In this document: positions 1 to 6,512 of the stretch, in pieces
How the letters are laid out: each line of letters opens with the position of its first letter
How positions within the stretch are numbered: the first letter of the stretch is position 1
Source of the DNA: a virus
Reading direction: 5' to 3' (one strand)
Virus record (IMG/VR): IMGVR_UViG_3300025101_000172
Span: 1-24,944 of that record
DNA length: 24,944 nucleotides
The notes under the pieces: generated by a model
Database searches by the model: none
What the model saw: the letters and a program-made list of their open reading frames with translations, nothing else
What the model was told of the DNA's origin: nothing
Made by a program: the position numbers and the translations under genes

Positions 1-407
1 GCAAGATACCCGTCAGACAAACCCTCGGCCTTTTTAAGTTCAAGCCAACGGTTTAACTGCACCGGCTCAATCTGTGTCATTTTTAAGTGACCCAGGATGT
101 CAAGCCAGTGGTTATTTAGGTACATTTCGTACTTTTTAAGTGTCGATGGACGTTCCACCTTTACACGACAAGCAGGCAGCCAAACATTAAGAGCAAACTG
201 CCTAAATGTATGTTTATCAACAACATGCTTGATAGTTCCTTTGTTTACACCATCAAGATACTCGGCAGCAGCAGCCTGGGCTTCGCCTTTAGTTTTATAA
301 GTTCCGGACCATACGGTTTTATTTTTTTGATCGATAACCTCACGAACAGATGCCTGATATGCAACACCAGTCTTGGAGTTACGTTTGCGGATAGTTGACC
401 AAGCCAT
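1..407 (-). CDS. int: Tyrosine-recombinase integrase, N-terminal part (runs off window)
   Basis: Only the first 135 codons are in the window; the catalytic domain lies beyond position 1. Residues 1-60 (start MAWSTIRKRNSKTG, then WSGTYKTKGEAQAAAAEYL) have the look of the AP2-like arm-DNA-binding domain of phage integrases. Residues 65-130 (TFRQFALNVWLP, RPSTLKKYEMYL, HWLDILGHLKMTQIEP) match the helical core-binding domain. The family inserts phage DNA at the host attachment site and, with a directionality factor, excises it. The ATG overlaps the stop of the upstream gene (TAATG), so translation is probably coupled. The proposed attP lies about 650 bases upstream of its start, which fits the role. 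The catalytic Arg-His-His-Tyr residues cannot be checked here, but the N-terminal pattern is convincing. Confidence 0.85.
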   Translation of the reverse strand, partial: MAWSTIRKRNSKTGVAYQASVREVIDQKNKTVWSGTYKTKGEAQAAAAEYLDGVNKGTIKHVVDKHTFRQFALNVWLPACRVKVERPSTLKKYEMYLNNHWLDILGHLKMTQIEPVQLNRWLELKKAEGLSDGYL

Positions 408-769
408 TACGCACCGTCCTTAGAACCAGGACAAAGAACATGTCTCCAGGACTCAACACGGTCCTGCGGACTAAACAAGTCCTCAATGTCCTCAAAACCA
501 TAGCCACACTTACAACAAGTCTCAGGACCAGCAACGACACGAATATAGTCGTCACATTCGCCCTGATGGCCACACTCGAACCACTCAACAAAAGAGCCGT
601 CGCCAACGTCCTCGATATATGAGTCGAACTTAAAATGACCAGGGTCACAAGGAACAGGCAGACAACCAGGTGTGCATTCCTCATCATGAAACCAGTCGCC
701 GTTTCCAGTTTGGTCATAAAGAGCAGCTCCGTGCTTACATTTAGGCAATTTAATAACTTCCCAAGACAT
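407..769 (-). CDS. Cysteine-rich putative zinc-binding protein, 120 aa
   Basis: I do not recognise the family. The protein is acidic and rich in Cys and His: CKHG near residue 11, a CTPGCLPVPC stretch near 32-41, CGHQGEC near 66-72, and CCKCG near 84-88. These pairs could form two zinc sites. Start and stop both sit in TAATG overlaps, with the 77-residue gene upstream and the integrase downstream, so the three form one operon. In many temperate phages the gene just before int encodes the excisionase or a regulator, but no helix-turn-helix is visible, so that role is only a positional guess. The reading frame is secure from its junctions; the function is unknown. Confidence 0.7.
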   Translation of the reverse strand: MSWEVIKLPKCKHGAALYDQTGNGDWFHDEECTPGCLPVPCDPGHFKFDSYIEDVGDGSFVEWFECGHQGECDDYIRVVAGPETCCKCGYGFEDIEDLFSPQDRVESWRHVLCPGSKDGA

Positions 770-1002
770 TATAGAACCTCAAGAGTGTGGTCATGAACAG
801 ATACAACCCAAATAGTTGGAACTGCTTTCTTTTTGAACACATCACGTGACTCAGGCATCCAATGCGTGACTTTAACATCAACGAAATCGATAACATCAAA
901 ATCGCTTTTTGTTAGTGCAACAACTTCGCCCTGGAATCTTTGGCCTCGATCCATGAAATTTACACGGGATCCGACACCAATAGAACCATCATTTTTACTC
1001 AT
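769..1002 (-). CDS. Small beta-rich protein, 77 aa, first gene of the int operon
   Basis: The chosen start (MSKNDGSIG) has a strong AAGGAGAG ribosome site eight bases upstream. In-frame ATGs at 1029 and 1044 would add MVKNKGENK or a few more residues and have no ribosome site of their own. The sequence (GSRVNFMDRGQRFQGEVVAL, then hydrophobic strands ending WVVSVHDHTLEVL) suggests a small SH3- or KOW-like barrel, with G-x-V and GEVV strand patterns. This is a fold impression, not a family match. The stop overlaps the next ATG. The 5' leader is nearly identical to that of the gene at 6513-6920, suggesting shared expression control. A DNA-binding accessory role for integration is possible but untested. 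Confidence 0.65.
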   Translation of the reverse strand: MSKNDGSIGVGSRVNFMDRGQRFQGEVVALTKSDFDVIDFVDVKVTHWMPESRDVFKKKAVPTIWVVSVHDHTLEVL

Positions 1003-1010
1003 TTTATTCT

Positions 1011-1030
1011 CTCCTTTGTTTTTAACCATG
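1011..1030 (-). promoter_or_regulatory. Repeated 5' leader, copy 1 (CATGGTTAAAAACAAAGGAG)
   Basis: This 20-base leader precedes the ATG at 1002 and includes its ribosome site. The other copy, at 6926-6945, differs mainly by one missing A in the middle. In both copies the ATG inside the leader is in frame with the gene (MVKNK...KMSK), although the distance to the second ATG differs by one codon. It is probably a shared 5' untranslated region with the transcription start close by, or alternatively a translated N-terminal extension. Confidence 0.5.
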
Positions 1031-1066
1031 ACTAATAAGACCATAAATCCAAGCCATTTGCAACTC

Positions 1067-1094
1067 GTTTTGGCTCAGTTTTGGCTCAGTTTCA
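1067..1094 (+). repeat. Left arm-type repeat pair (GTTTTGGCTCA x2 + GTTTCA)
   Basis: Two perfect 11-bp direct repeats at 1067-1077 and 1078-1088 are followed by GTTTCA at 1089-1094. They match the right-hand pair at 1291-1318 except for the last base of each unit (A here, C there). Their position and helical-turn spacing suit cooperative binding of the integrase N-terminal domain. Confidence 0.7.
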
Positions 1095-1106
1095 TCCGGA
1101 ATTATA

Positions 1107-1142
1107 GGAAACCACGGAAACCACGGAAACCACGGAAACCAA
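1107..1142 (+). repeat. 9-bp tandem repeat array, GGAAACCAC x4
   Basis: Units begin at 1107, 1116, 1125 and 1134; the last ends in CAA instead of CAC. The shared hexamer CGGAAA is the reverse complement of the TTTCCG hexamer repeated with the same 9-bp period at 1157-1189, so the two arrays face each other. The location between left arm and core resembles where directionality-factor sites lie in lambda-type attP. Confidence 0.75.
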
Positions 1143-1156
1143 ATGTCGGGCTTTTC

Positions 1157-1198
1157 TTTCCGTTATTTCCGTTATTTCCGCCATTTCCGCTGCGTCCG
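1157..1198 (+). repeat. 9-bp tandem repeat array, TTTCCGTTA-like, inverted relative to the first
   Basis: TTTCCG recurs at 1157, 1166, 1175 and 1184, with a degenerate CGTCCG at 1193, always nine bases apart. Together with 1107-1142 it makes an interrupted inverted arrangement around an 18-base centre. TCCGGAAT also occurs twice, at 1095-1102 and 1195-1202, bracketing both arrays. Confidence 0.75.
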
Positions 1199-1206
1199 GA
1201 ATACCT

Positions 1207-1229
1207 GGGGAGAGTAGGACACCGCCAGC
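1207..1229 (+). other. 5S rRNA 3'-end-like segment, probable att core
   Basis: The segment contains GGAGAGTAGGACACCGCC. From memory of the family, Gram-positive 5S rRNA genes end in a very similar stretch, for example ...GAGAGTAGGACGCCGCC in Bacillus and ...AAGTAGGACACCGCCG in Mycobacterium. No other part of a 5S gene is present, so this is not a functional rRNA gene. A phage attP carrying the 3' end of its target gene is the usual arrangement for insertion into stable RNA genes, because it restores the gene on integration. Confidence 0.6.
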
Positions 1230-1290
1230 CTTTCGGCAAATAATGCAATAAATGCAGGGTTTGCTGGCCTTTAGCGGGGCTGAATCATAC

Positions 1291-1318
1291 GATTTGGCTC
1301 CGTTTTGGCTCCGTTTCA
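1291..1318 (+). repeat. Right arm-type repeat pair (TTTGGCTCC x2 + GTTTCA)
   Basis: Two 11-bp units at 1291-1301 and 1302-1312, plus GTTTCA at 1313-1318, repeat the left pair in the same orientation about 224 bp away. The element ends two bases before the stop codon of the minor tail gene. Confidence 0.7.
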
Positions 1319-1319
1319 G

Positions 1320-2546
1320 CTAATAACCCAATCTATCGTCATTTAAGGCCCCAAAGACCGTGTCATTTAGCCTAAAAAATGCTGAGTTTACGGCATCAGA
1401 CACGTTATAACGCAAGGTAAAATCATCCGGGGTTATTGCAAAAGAGATGCCATCAATAACGGATTGCCTAGCAATTTGAGATCCCTCACCAGGTGGTGTT
1501 ATTTCAATTTTTATTGAACTAGATAGCTCCAGCCCTAAAACATTTAATTGATTAGCAGCTGACAAAGTGTCAATATTTAAAACCATTTGACTGAATCTAG
1601 GCAAAGCATCCTTAAATTTAGCAAGCAAGAACGTTGCAGCCAGGGCAACATCAGAATCAGATGCATTTAATAAGTTATTTCTTTCCAGGTAACGTTTTAA
1701 ATATTTACCCTGACTAGCCGTATCCTGAGCAGTTTGTTGAGAACCACCCTCCCTGGTCAGATTTATAACGTTAAAAATTAAGTCATCATCAACGGGTTGG
1801 TTTACTTCCAAATAAGGAATGTCAGAACCATCATCTGAAAAAACAGTTGCGGTAGATGATGGGAATGAACTATGCCTATTTTTAAAATTTAAGGTGCCAT
1901 CAGAACCAGCAAAAAAACTACCATTTTCAGATTTTTCAATCTCTTGGATCAATGATAAAGCATTAGTTGATTTGTTTATTGATTGCATTGTTGAGTTTCC
2001 GGTTTCAACAGAACTAGGACCTGAATAAGCAACTTGTGAATTTGACAAGATAGAGCTGACCATTGAGCCTGAATCAGTTGAACTAACTGACAAACTTGTG
2101 GTTTCAATGTTTGCTAGCTTTACAAAAGCGTCAGAACATGAAACCTGAACCTTTGATGTTGTTTTGTTTGGATATTGAGTTAACCAATCAGTCACAAAGC
2201 CACGGTAAAGATTTGTATGACTTGACTCACCAGCAACAAGACAATCCACAATTACTTCAATTAAAGGTTCTATACCTGGAAAATATGGACCTGATGCATT
2301 TGCAGGGTTAAAACGTCCATCTGTTGAGTTTTCAAGTGTTATTGTTGCAGAACCTGATACAAAAGAGTTTAAATCACGAGATCGACCTCTTGAGATTGAA
2401 ACAGACTGAACAAAAGAAGTCACGTCAGTAAAAGTTGTAGCACCACCTAAAACGTTCCCGGAATCTAAACGACCACGGATCGCATCATCAAGAGTAAAAG
2501 TATTTGGTGTAAAACCAAACCTAACACGAAGTGTAGGTGCAGCCAT
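1320..2546 (-). CDS. Minor tail protein, 408 aa (baseplate/hub-like)
   Basis: The protein follows the tape-measure gene directly (TAATG overlap), where siphophages encode the distal-tail and hub proteins. The N-terminal third contains repeated beta motifs: TDVTSFVQSVSISRGRSRDL, a TITLENSTDGRFNP segment, then LIEVIVDCLVAG and YRGFVTDWLTQYP. This pattern is common in actinophage minor tail proteins, where an oligonucleotide-fold-like strand set leads into FxGxVxxW. The remainder is a mixed region with a long QSINKSTNALSLIQEIEKSE helix. It probably sits at the tail tip and links the tube to the fibres. No enzymatic motif is visible. It is the last gene of the late operon, ending beside attP. Role by position and pattern; exact subtype uncertain. 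Confidence 0.7.
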   Translation of the reverse strand: MAAPTLRVRFGFTPNTFTLDDAIRGRLDSGNVLGGATTFTDVTSFVQSVSISRGRSRDLNSFVSGSATITLENSTDGRFNPANASGPYFPGIEPLIEVIVDCLVAGESSHTNLYRGFVTDWLTQYPNKTTSKVQVSCSDAFVKLANIETTSLSVSSTDSGSMVSSILSNSQVAYSGPSSVETGNSTMQSINKSTNALSLIQEIEKSENGSFFAGSDGTLNFKNRHSSFPSSTATVFSDDGSDIPYLEVNQPVDDDLIFNVINLTREGGSQQTAQDTASQGKYLKRYLERNNLLNASDSDVALAATFLLAKFKDALPRFSQMVLNIDTLSAANQLNVLGLELSSSIKIEITPPGEGSQIARQSVIDGISFAITPDDFTLRYNVSDAVNSAFFRLNDTVFGALNDDRLGY

Positions 2547-4768
2547 TATTGAATATCAAAGCCGCTTAGTCTTAAATTAAGTGGACCGTTGCGTCTTTGG
2601 AACTGTCTAAGAACTTCAACAACGTCCCTTCCAACATCAGTACCATTGGTACCCATGCCAGCATTGACCGTAACGTTTATATTAGTCTGGCCAAGGTTGC
2701 CGCCAGCTCTCGACAACGGAATCACAGCCTCAGGCCCACTCTCACCAATTAAGGCAGTTGTAGGCTGAGATACAATACCACCCCTGGCCAATCTTGGGAT
2801 GTTTGGTAAATCAGGTGGGTCAATGTCAATGCCAAAGAAACTGAAACCCAGGCCTGAATTTAAAGAATTAATAAAATCATTAATTTTGTCAATAACTTTA
2901 TTAAATACAAACTTAACTCCTTCAAATACAACACCAGCTGAAGTTTTAAGCACGGTGCTTATAGTTTCTAGTAAACCTTTACCAAACTCCTTTAATTTAG
3001 GTGCAACAAAGTCCTTGACCCTTCCGAGTCCGTCAATGATTACATCTTTTAAAACACCAACGAAATCCCAGGATCCCTTGAAAAAATCTAACAGACCTTT
3101 AAATATTGCTTTGAATCCATCAACAGCAAGAGAAACATCACCAGTCAAAAGACCAGTTATAACATTTACAATGCCTTGAAAAAACTCTTGTAATTTATGA
3201 AACTTATCCACAACAAAGTCAATGGCACTTGCAAAACCTCGCTGAAACCCATCACCTTTAAAAAACGCAACAAAGCTAGAAAATGTATTTTTTAAAAACG
3301 CAACTGTGTTCTCAACAAAGTCTCTAAAAACTTTTACATTGTCAAAAGCAAATCTAAATCCAGCAGCTAAACCAGCAATTAAACCTAACACGATCACAAA
3401 AGGGCTAAATAAAGCAGCAAAAGCCGTAGCAAGAGATACAACAGATGCAAGCAAGATCCCTCCAATAACAACAGCTAAGCCAGTAAAAGCAACCTTAGGG
3501 TTGTCTTTTGTGAATTCTCTTATTCTTTTAAAAACAGGTGTAAGTTTCTCTTCAAGTTTCTCAAAACCAACACGAATGTTATTTATTAAACCAAGAAATT
3601 GGTCAGATCCTAAAAACTCCCTGACCGCATCACTAAAAGCCTTTACCCTTGGCTGCAATCTTGCAAATACAGCTTGGGCCTTGTCAATAAAATCTAAAAG
3701 AATCGGTGCTAATTTTTGGCCAATCTCAATAACAAAAACATTGATCGCTGCTCTTATTTTGTCCAGGACAAGTCCAATACCACTTGCACCCTGTGTAAAA
3801 GCAGCCTCAGTAGCACCAGCAGCATCACCAGCAGCTAAAAGCTCAGCTGCAAACTTTTCTGAACCTTTACCGGTTAGAGTTTGTATAGCACCAAGTGCTT
3901 CAACAGAACCAACAAATTGAGCTAAAGGCTTACCTTGGGCCTCGGCTCCTTTTTTGATTATGTCGAAACCCTCCTTCATGTTTCCACCACTTGCAATAAA
4001 CTCCTCAAAACTTTGACCAGTTAACTCCATAAACAACTTAGAAATTTGACTTGTAGGTTTTGCTAATTCAGATAAAGCAGCACGAATCTGAGTCATTGCA
4101 ACACTGGTCGGAGTACCAGCAGCAGTTAATGTAGCCGTTGCAGCAGTTACATCACCAAAAGCGATCCCCATAGATGCAGCAATCGGTGCAACATTAAACA
4201 TAGCATTTGATAACTCTTCTACCGTGGTCTTTCCACCTTTTACAGCAGTAAAGATAATGTCAGATGCCTCACCAACAGAAATAACGTCAGAACCAAAAGC
4301 ATTGACAACAGTAGTCAAACCATCAACAGCTGTGCCTAAATCAGTAGCACCACCAACAGCTAATTTATTTGCAGTTTCTAAGAAATCAAAAACGTTTCCA
4401 GGTGGCACACCAGCAGATAATGAATTATACAAAGATGGAATAACATCCTCAGGTAACCTGCCAATTTCTTTTGATACTTGCAATATGTCCGCAGACATTT
4501 GATCCATAGCATCAGAACTTATACCAGGCAAAAGAGTGAAAACCTCGTTCATTCCATCCTCAAAACCACGGAACTCACTCAAGGCTTTAGTTGCAACAGC
4601 ACCAGCACCAATCCCAATACCAGCAAAAACTTTATTAATTTGACCACCGACACGGTTCATGTCCTGGCCTAGAGCGTCAAACTTCTTTCCAACAGCTCCA
4701 ACTTTGCCTAAAAACTTCTTAGTGTCAGCTAAAAACTCAAACCTTAGCGTTTTCTTTGTATCAGCCAT
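2546..4768 (-). CDS. Tail tape measure protein, 740 aa
   Basis: The tape measure sets tail length and occupies the tube lumen. Residues 1-70 form a charged start (MADTKKTLRFEFLADTKKF) leading to the TP901-type core at about 75-340, with the recognisable patterns SAGVPPGNVFDFL, AVGGATDLGTAVDGL, VEELSNAMFNVAPIAASMG and AAGTPTSVAMTQIRAAL. A hydrophobic stretch (about 425-470, VAFTGLAVVIGGILLA then FVIVLGLIAGLAAG) is typical of the membrane-active middle part. The C-terminus carries GESGPEAVIPL, common in this family. It starts in a TAATG overlap with the gp10-like gene. At a rough 0.15 nm per residue the tail would be about 110 nm. Identification is firm. Confidence 0.93.
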   Translation of the reverse strand: MADTKKTLRFEFLADTKKFLGKVGAVGKKFDALGQDMNRVGGQINKVFAGIGIGAGAVATKALSEFRGFEDGMNEVFTLLPGISSDAMDQMSADILQVSKEIGRLPEDVIPSLYNSLSAGVPPGNVFDFLETANKLAVGGATDLGTAVDGLTTVVNAFGSDVISVGEASDIIFTAVKGGKTTVEELSNAMFNVAPIAASMGIAFGDVTAATATLTAAGTPTSVAMTQIRAALSELAKPTSQISKLFMELTGQSFEEFIASGGNMKEGFDIIKKGAEAQGKPLAQFVGSVEALGAIQTLTGKGSEKFAAELLAAGDAAGATEAAFTQGASGIGLVLDKIRAAINVFVIEIGQKLAPILLDFIDKAQAVFARLQPRVKAFSDAVREFLGSDQFLGLINNIRVGFEKLEEKLTPVFKRIREFTKDNPKVAFTGLAVVIGGILLASVVSLATAFAALFSPFVIVLGLIAGLAAGFRFAFDNVKVFRDFVENTVAFLKNTFSSFVAFFKGDGFQRGFASAIDFVVDKFHKLQEFFQGIVNVITGLLTGDVSLAVDGFKAIFKGLLDFFKGSWDFVGVLKDVIIDGLGRVKDFVAPKLKEFGKGLLETISTVLKTSAGVVFEGVKFVFNKVIDKINDFINSLNSGLGFSFFGIDIDPPDLPNIPRLARGGIVSQPTTALIGESGPEAVIPLSRAGGNLGQTNINVTVNAGMGTNGTDVGRDVVEVLRQFQRRNGPLNLRLSGFDIQ

Positions 4769-5439
4769 TATTTACCTTTTATCGCTTTTTTTACTATTTG
4801 CTGCATTTCAGATGCATATTCCTCACCGAGTCCAGGGGTTACCTTTGCAATTGTTTTTTCAGCAACATACCCGCCAAACTTTGTACCTTCAGGAAACCCT
4901 CCACGATTGGACCAAAAGGTGCCAATCCATTCTTTATAAACCCTGCGTCTCATTTTTTCAGCAGGATAATACACACCGATTGTCTTTAATCTTTGCTTGC
5001 CTTCGTCATCTCTAAATGCACGGTTTACATTGCCTCGTTGAGTTTTGCTCAACTCATTAGTTGCAAATCCAGGCTTTCTGTCGCCTCCGGATCCCGCAGC
5101 TAAACCAGGAATAAACTGATATTTTCGTCCAAACTCAAGGTTTCTAGCAAATTTGTTGGTTTTTCTAATGTCCAGGAACGCAACACGATCCGTACCACCA
5201 CCAACAAAACCAGCAGAACCTCGTGCTCTTTTAGGCACGGCACGGCCTTGTTCTTTTTGTCTTAAAGCCTCAGAACGAGTGTCAGCCTCAACAGACTTAG
5301 CTAAGCCTTTATGAAACTGTCTAAATTGACTACGGACCTCACCGGCCTGCTCCATACCTCGTAGGCCTCTTAAAACATCATTTAAACCCTCAACAGCTAT
5401 ACCACTGCCTGCGGCTTTTTTCGTTATGCCTTTCGCCAT
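4768..5439 (-). CDS. HK97 gp10-like tail/neck protein, 223 aa
   Basis: The N-terminus (AVEGLNDVLRGLRGM) is the typical opening of the gp10-like tail-completion family, followed by basic helices (SEALRQKEQGRAVPKRARG) and a C-terminal YASEMQQIVKKAIKGK helix. Such proteins usually join head and tail or cap the tail tube. It is longer than the usual 120-160 residues. It lies between the tail chaperone and the tape measure, not with the other connectors at 15402-16450, which is unusual. Both ends are TAATG overlaps. It could instead be a tail-specific paralogue with a different role. Family match moderate; role inferred. Confidence 0.6.
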   Translation of the reverse strand: MAKGITKKAAGSGIAVEGLNDVLRGLRGMEQAGEVRSQFRQFHKGLAKSVEADTRSEALRQKEQGRAVPKRARGSAGFVGGGTDRVAFLDIRKTNKFARNLEFGRKYQFIPGLAAGSGGDRKPGFATNELSKTQRGNVNRAFRDDEGKQRLKTIGVYYPAEKMRRRVYKEWIGTFWSNRGGFPEGTKFGGYVAEKTIAKVTPGLGEEYASEMQQIVKKAIKGK

Positions 5440-5597
5440 TATTTGCCTTTTTCTTGTTCGCTTCTTTTTAAAAGCGAGTTTTGCAAACCCATAAAGAACT
5501 CGAGTGGCATGTCGGCCACTTCCACCGGATTGAGTCCAGCAGCAAGTGCAACATCACAAATTAAAGAAACAAAGTGGCCGGTAGTTAGTCCGAGGAA
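5439..5597 (-). CDS. Second tail-assembly-chaperone frame (gpT-like), up to 52 codons
   Basis: An open stretch in the -1 frame relative to the gene at 5585-5896 begins after a TGA at 5600-5598 and ends with a TAA overlapping the next ATG. Its content (HFVSLICDVALAAGLNP, then EVADMPLEFFMGLQNSLLKR) resembles the C-terminal extension that siphophages make by frameshifting from the first chaperone frame. It has no ATG until codon 30. The shift would have to occur within 5597-5588, where no standard XXXYYYZ heptamer is visible. Expression by an unusual frameshift or by reinitiation at an internal GTG or ATG are both possible. Without an experiment the mature product is undefined. Confidence 0.55.
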   Translation of the reverse strand, partial: FLGLTTGHFVSLICDVALAAGLNPVEVADMPLEFFMGLQNSLLKRSEQEKGK

Positions 5598-5896
5598 TCA
5601 TCCCCATCTAAGCCATCAATGCTTGATACCTTCTCAAGCCATTTGTCAAAATTTTCTGTAGTTCCTAAACGTTTTGATGCATGCCAACATAAATACATGA
5701 GTTCCTCAAATGCCAAATTTTGTAGTTCGGCAGCTGGACGGTTCCCAAATTTACGCTCAACAGCAACAAAGTCAATAGGACGCAAATCAAGTTCTTGCGT
5801 GGTTTCGTCTACATACACCAAAGTGAGCTGGTGTAACCCTGATGAACCTGCCACGATTAACTCGTTGCTCTCGTTATTGTGCCGGAAGTTGGCCAA
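5585..5896 (-). CDS. Tail assembly chaperone (gpG-like), about 103 aa
   Basis: The pattern LDLRPIDFVAVERKFG, then AFEELMYLCWHASKRLG and FDKWLEKVSSI, is the usual signature of actinophage tail assembly chaperones, which coat the tape measure before the tube polymerises. Its place between tail tube and tape measure supports this. The ATG is missing: the longest frame starts with TTG at 5896, overlapping the end of the tail-tube gene by 40 bases with no ribosome site. A GTG at codon 16 (GTG-GCA-GGT) is an alternative. The acidic tail (DGLDGDDSSD) precedes the change of frame to the gpT-like segment. Role secure; start codon uncertain. Confidence 0.8.
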   Translation of the reverse strand: MANFRHNNESNELIVAGSSGLHQLTLVYVDETTQELDLRPIDFVAVERKFGNRPAAELQNLAFEELMYLCWHASKRLGTTENFDKWLEKVSSIDGLDGDDSSD

Positions 5897-6264
5897 GTCA
5901 CTGAAGTAGTGGCAAGGTCACCTACAGCATTCCCAACAGGTACATGCTGAGTCACCAAACAATTACCTGAATAGGATGGGTTAGTAGCACTTACTGAGCC
6001 ACTTGTTGGTTTAACAACATATGCAACGTTAGTCCCTAGGATAGGAAATATAGTTGCATCGATCTCTGCCGCAGCAAAGTCGCTGTTAAATTCCAAGCTT
6101 AAGCTGCCTTCCTTTAATCCGCCTTTTCTTGAGCGGAAGGTTGACCCCATAGCCGTATCATCCTGCTCTTCAGCTGTGATATCTAAAGTAACAGAACGGA
6201 CATGGTCAGATAAATCTACTGAATTGATTGTCACAGACGCATCTGTGAAAACAAAAGTAGCCAT
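5857..6264 (-). CDS. Tail tube protein, short paralogue, 135 aa
   Basis: This gene stands directly before the tail chaperone and tape measure, the canonical position of the major tail tube gene. The protein (MATFVFTDASVTINSVDLSD, then SVTLDITAEEQDDTAMGSTF and GGLKEGSLSLEFNSDF) is clearly related to the gene at 14458-15189. Both share MATFVxTD, the S(V/M)TLD(I/L)TA(E/D)E strand, an FRS(R/K) turn and a GL(K/Q)(E/D) strand. Length and strand spacing fit the tube-forming fold, in which hexameric rings stack around the tape measure. The start has AAGGA upstream, and an AT-rich 248-base spacer with possible promoter signals precedes it, so it probably begins its own transcript. Confidence 0.75.
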   Translation of the reverse strand: MATFVFTDASVTINSVDLSDHVRSVTLDITAEEQDDTAMGSTFRSRKGGLKEGSLSLEFNSDFAAAEIDATIFPILGTNVAYVVKPTSGSVSATNPSYSGNCLVTQHVPVGNAVGDLATTSVTWPTSGTITRATS

Positions 6265-6285
6265 AATATTATCCTTTTCTTTTTG

Positions 6286-6296
6286 CTTACCAATAT
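6286..6296. promoter_or_regulatory. Small inverted repeat ACCA-ATA-TGGT upstream of tail tube gene
   Basis: An 11-base near-palindrome lies about 21 bases before the start of the tail-tube gene at 6264. It could be an operator half-site pair, but it is short and stands alone, so chance occurrence in AT-rich DNA is likely. Confidence 0.2.
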
Positions 6297-6438
6297 GGTA
6301 CTGAACAGATCGCTTATTTTTGGATAGTGGCCTAGCAAAAAAATAAAAATAAACTTAGGAAAAATTAATGCAAATATAGCTGTATATAGGCCATTTAGAG
6401 CCTTTCTAAGAGCTTTGTACTATGGGTAGGCCCAATGG

Positions 6439-6510
6439 TAGCCTAGACACGAAATATCGCTTAAACGGCAACGTGTGGGCTGTCAGGCCCTTATTAGTCT
6501 TTTTAGGCTA
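6439..6510 (-). other. Possible three-way-junction RNA structure or terminator in the 6265-6512 spacer
   Basis: Starting two bases after the stop of the gene at 6513-6920, the minus-strand transcript can pair TAGCCTA (6510-6504) with TAGGCTA (6445-6439). Inside are GGGC (6490-6487) with GCCC (6480-6477), and ACACG (6476-6472) with CGTGT (6451-6447). A further TAGGC/GCCTA pair overlaps at 6427-6445. Stems are 4-7 bp, so stability is modest. It may be a terminator-like or processing structure ending the 6513-6920 transcript. The rest of the 248-base spacer (6265-6438) is AT-rich with no gene that I can see. Confidence 0.3.
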
Positions 6511-6512
6511 TT

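Larger units (their letters stand above)
1067..1318. other. attP: Putative phage attachment site (attP) with 5S rRNA-like core
   Basis: This noncoding stretch between the int operon and the last tail gene has the architecture of a tyrosine-recombinase attP. Two 11-bp units GTTTTGGCTCA plus GTTTCA lie at 1067-1094. Nearly the same pair, (GA/GT)TTTGGCTCC plus GTTTCA, lies at 1291-1318 in the same orientation. Between them are two arrays of 9-bp repeats and, at 1207-1229, a segment (GGAGAGTAGGACACCGCC) typical of the 3' end of Gram-positive 5S rRNA. The outer repeats sit about 120-140 bp left and 62-83 bp right of the core, close to the arm-site spacing of lambda attP. The exact crossover point and true host site are inferred. 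The whole gene-free stretch is 1003-1319; the rest is the int-operon leader. Confidence 0.65.

Noticed and set aside
379-717. Minus-strand alternative frame of 112 codons
   Set aside because: It overlaps the Cys-rich gene in another frame and crosses into int; the chosen frame has TAATG junctions on both sides.
1107-1198. CRISPR array or tandem-repeat satellite
   Set aside because: The units are 9 bp without spacers, and they fit a protein-binding array in an att site better.
833-1243. Plus-strand open frame of 136 codons over the att region
   Set aside because: It runs antisense through the 77-residue gene and then through the tandem repeats (Arg-Lys-Pro repeats are a by-product of the 9-bp units). 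No ribosome site and no coding-like composition.
1190-1270. Possible functional 5S rRNA gene
   Set aside because: Only about the last 23 bases of a 5S gene are recognisable; the conserved loop regions upstream are absent, so it is an attachment core, not an rRNA gene.
6265-6512. tRNA gene in the spacer
   Set aside because: The pairings do not form a cloverleaf, and no T-loop consensus or CCA-type acceptor is present.
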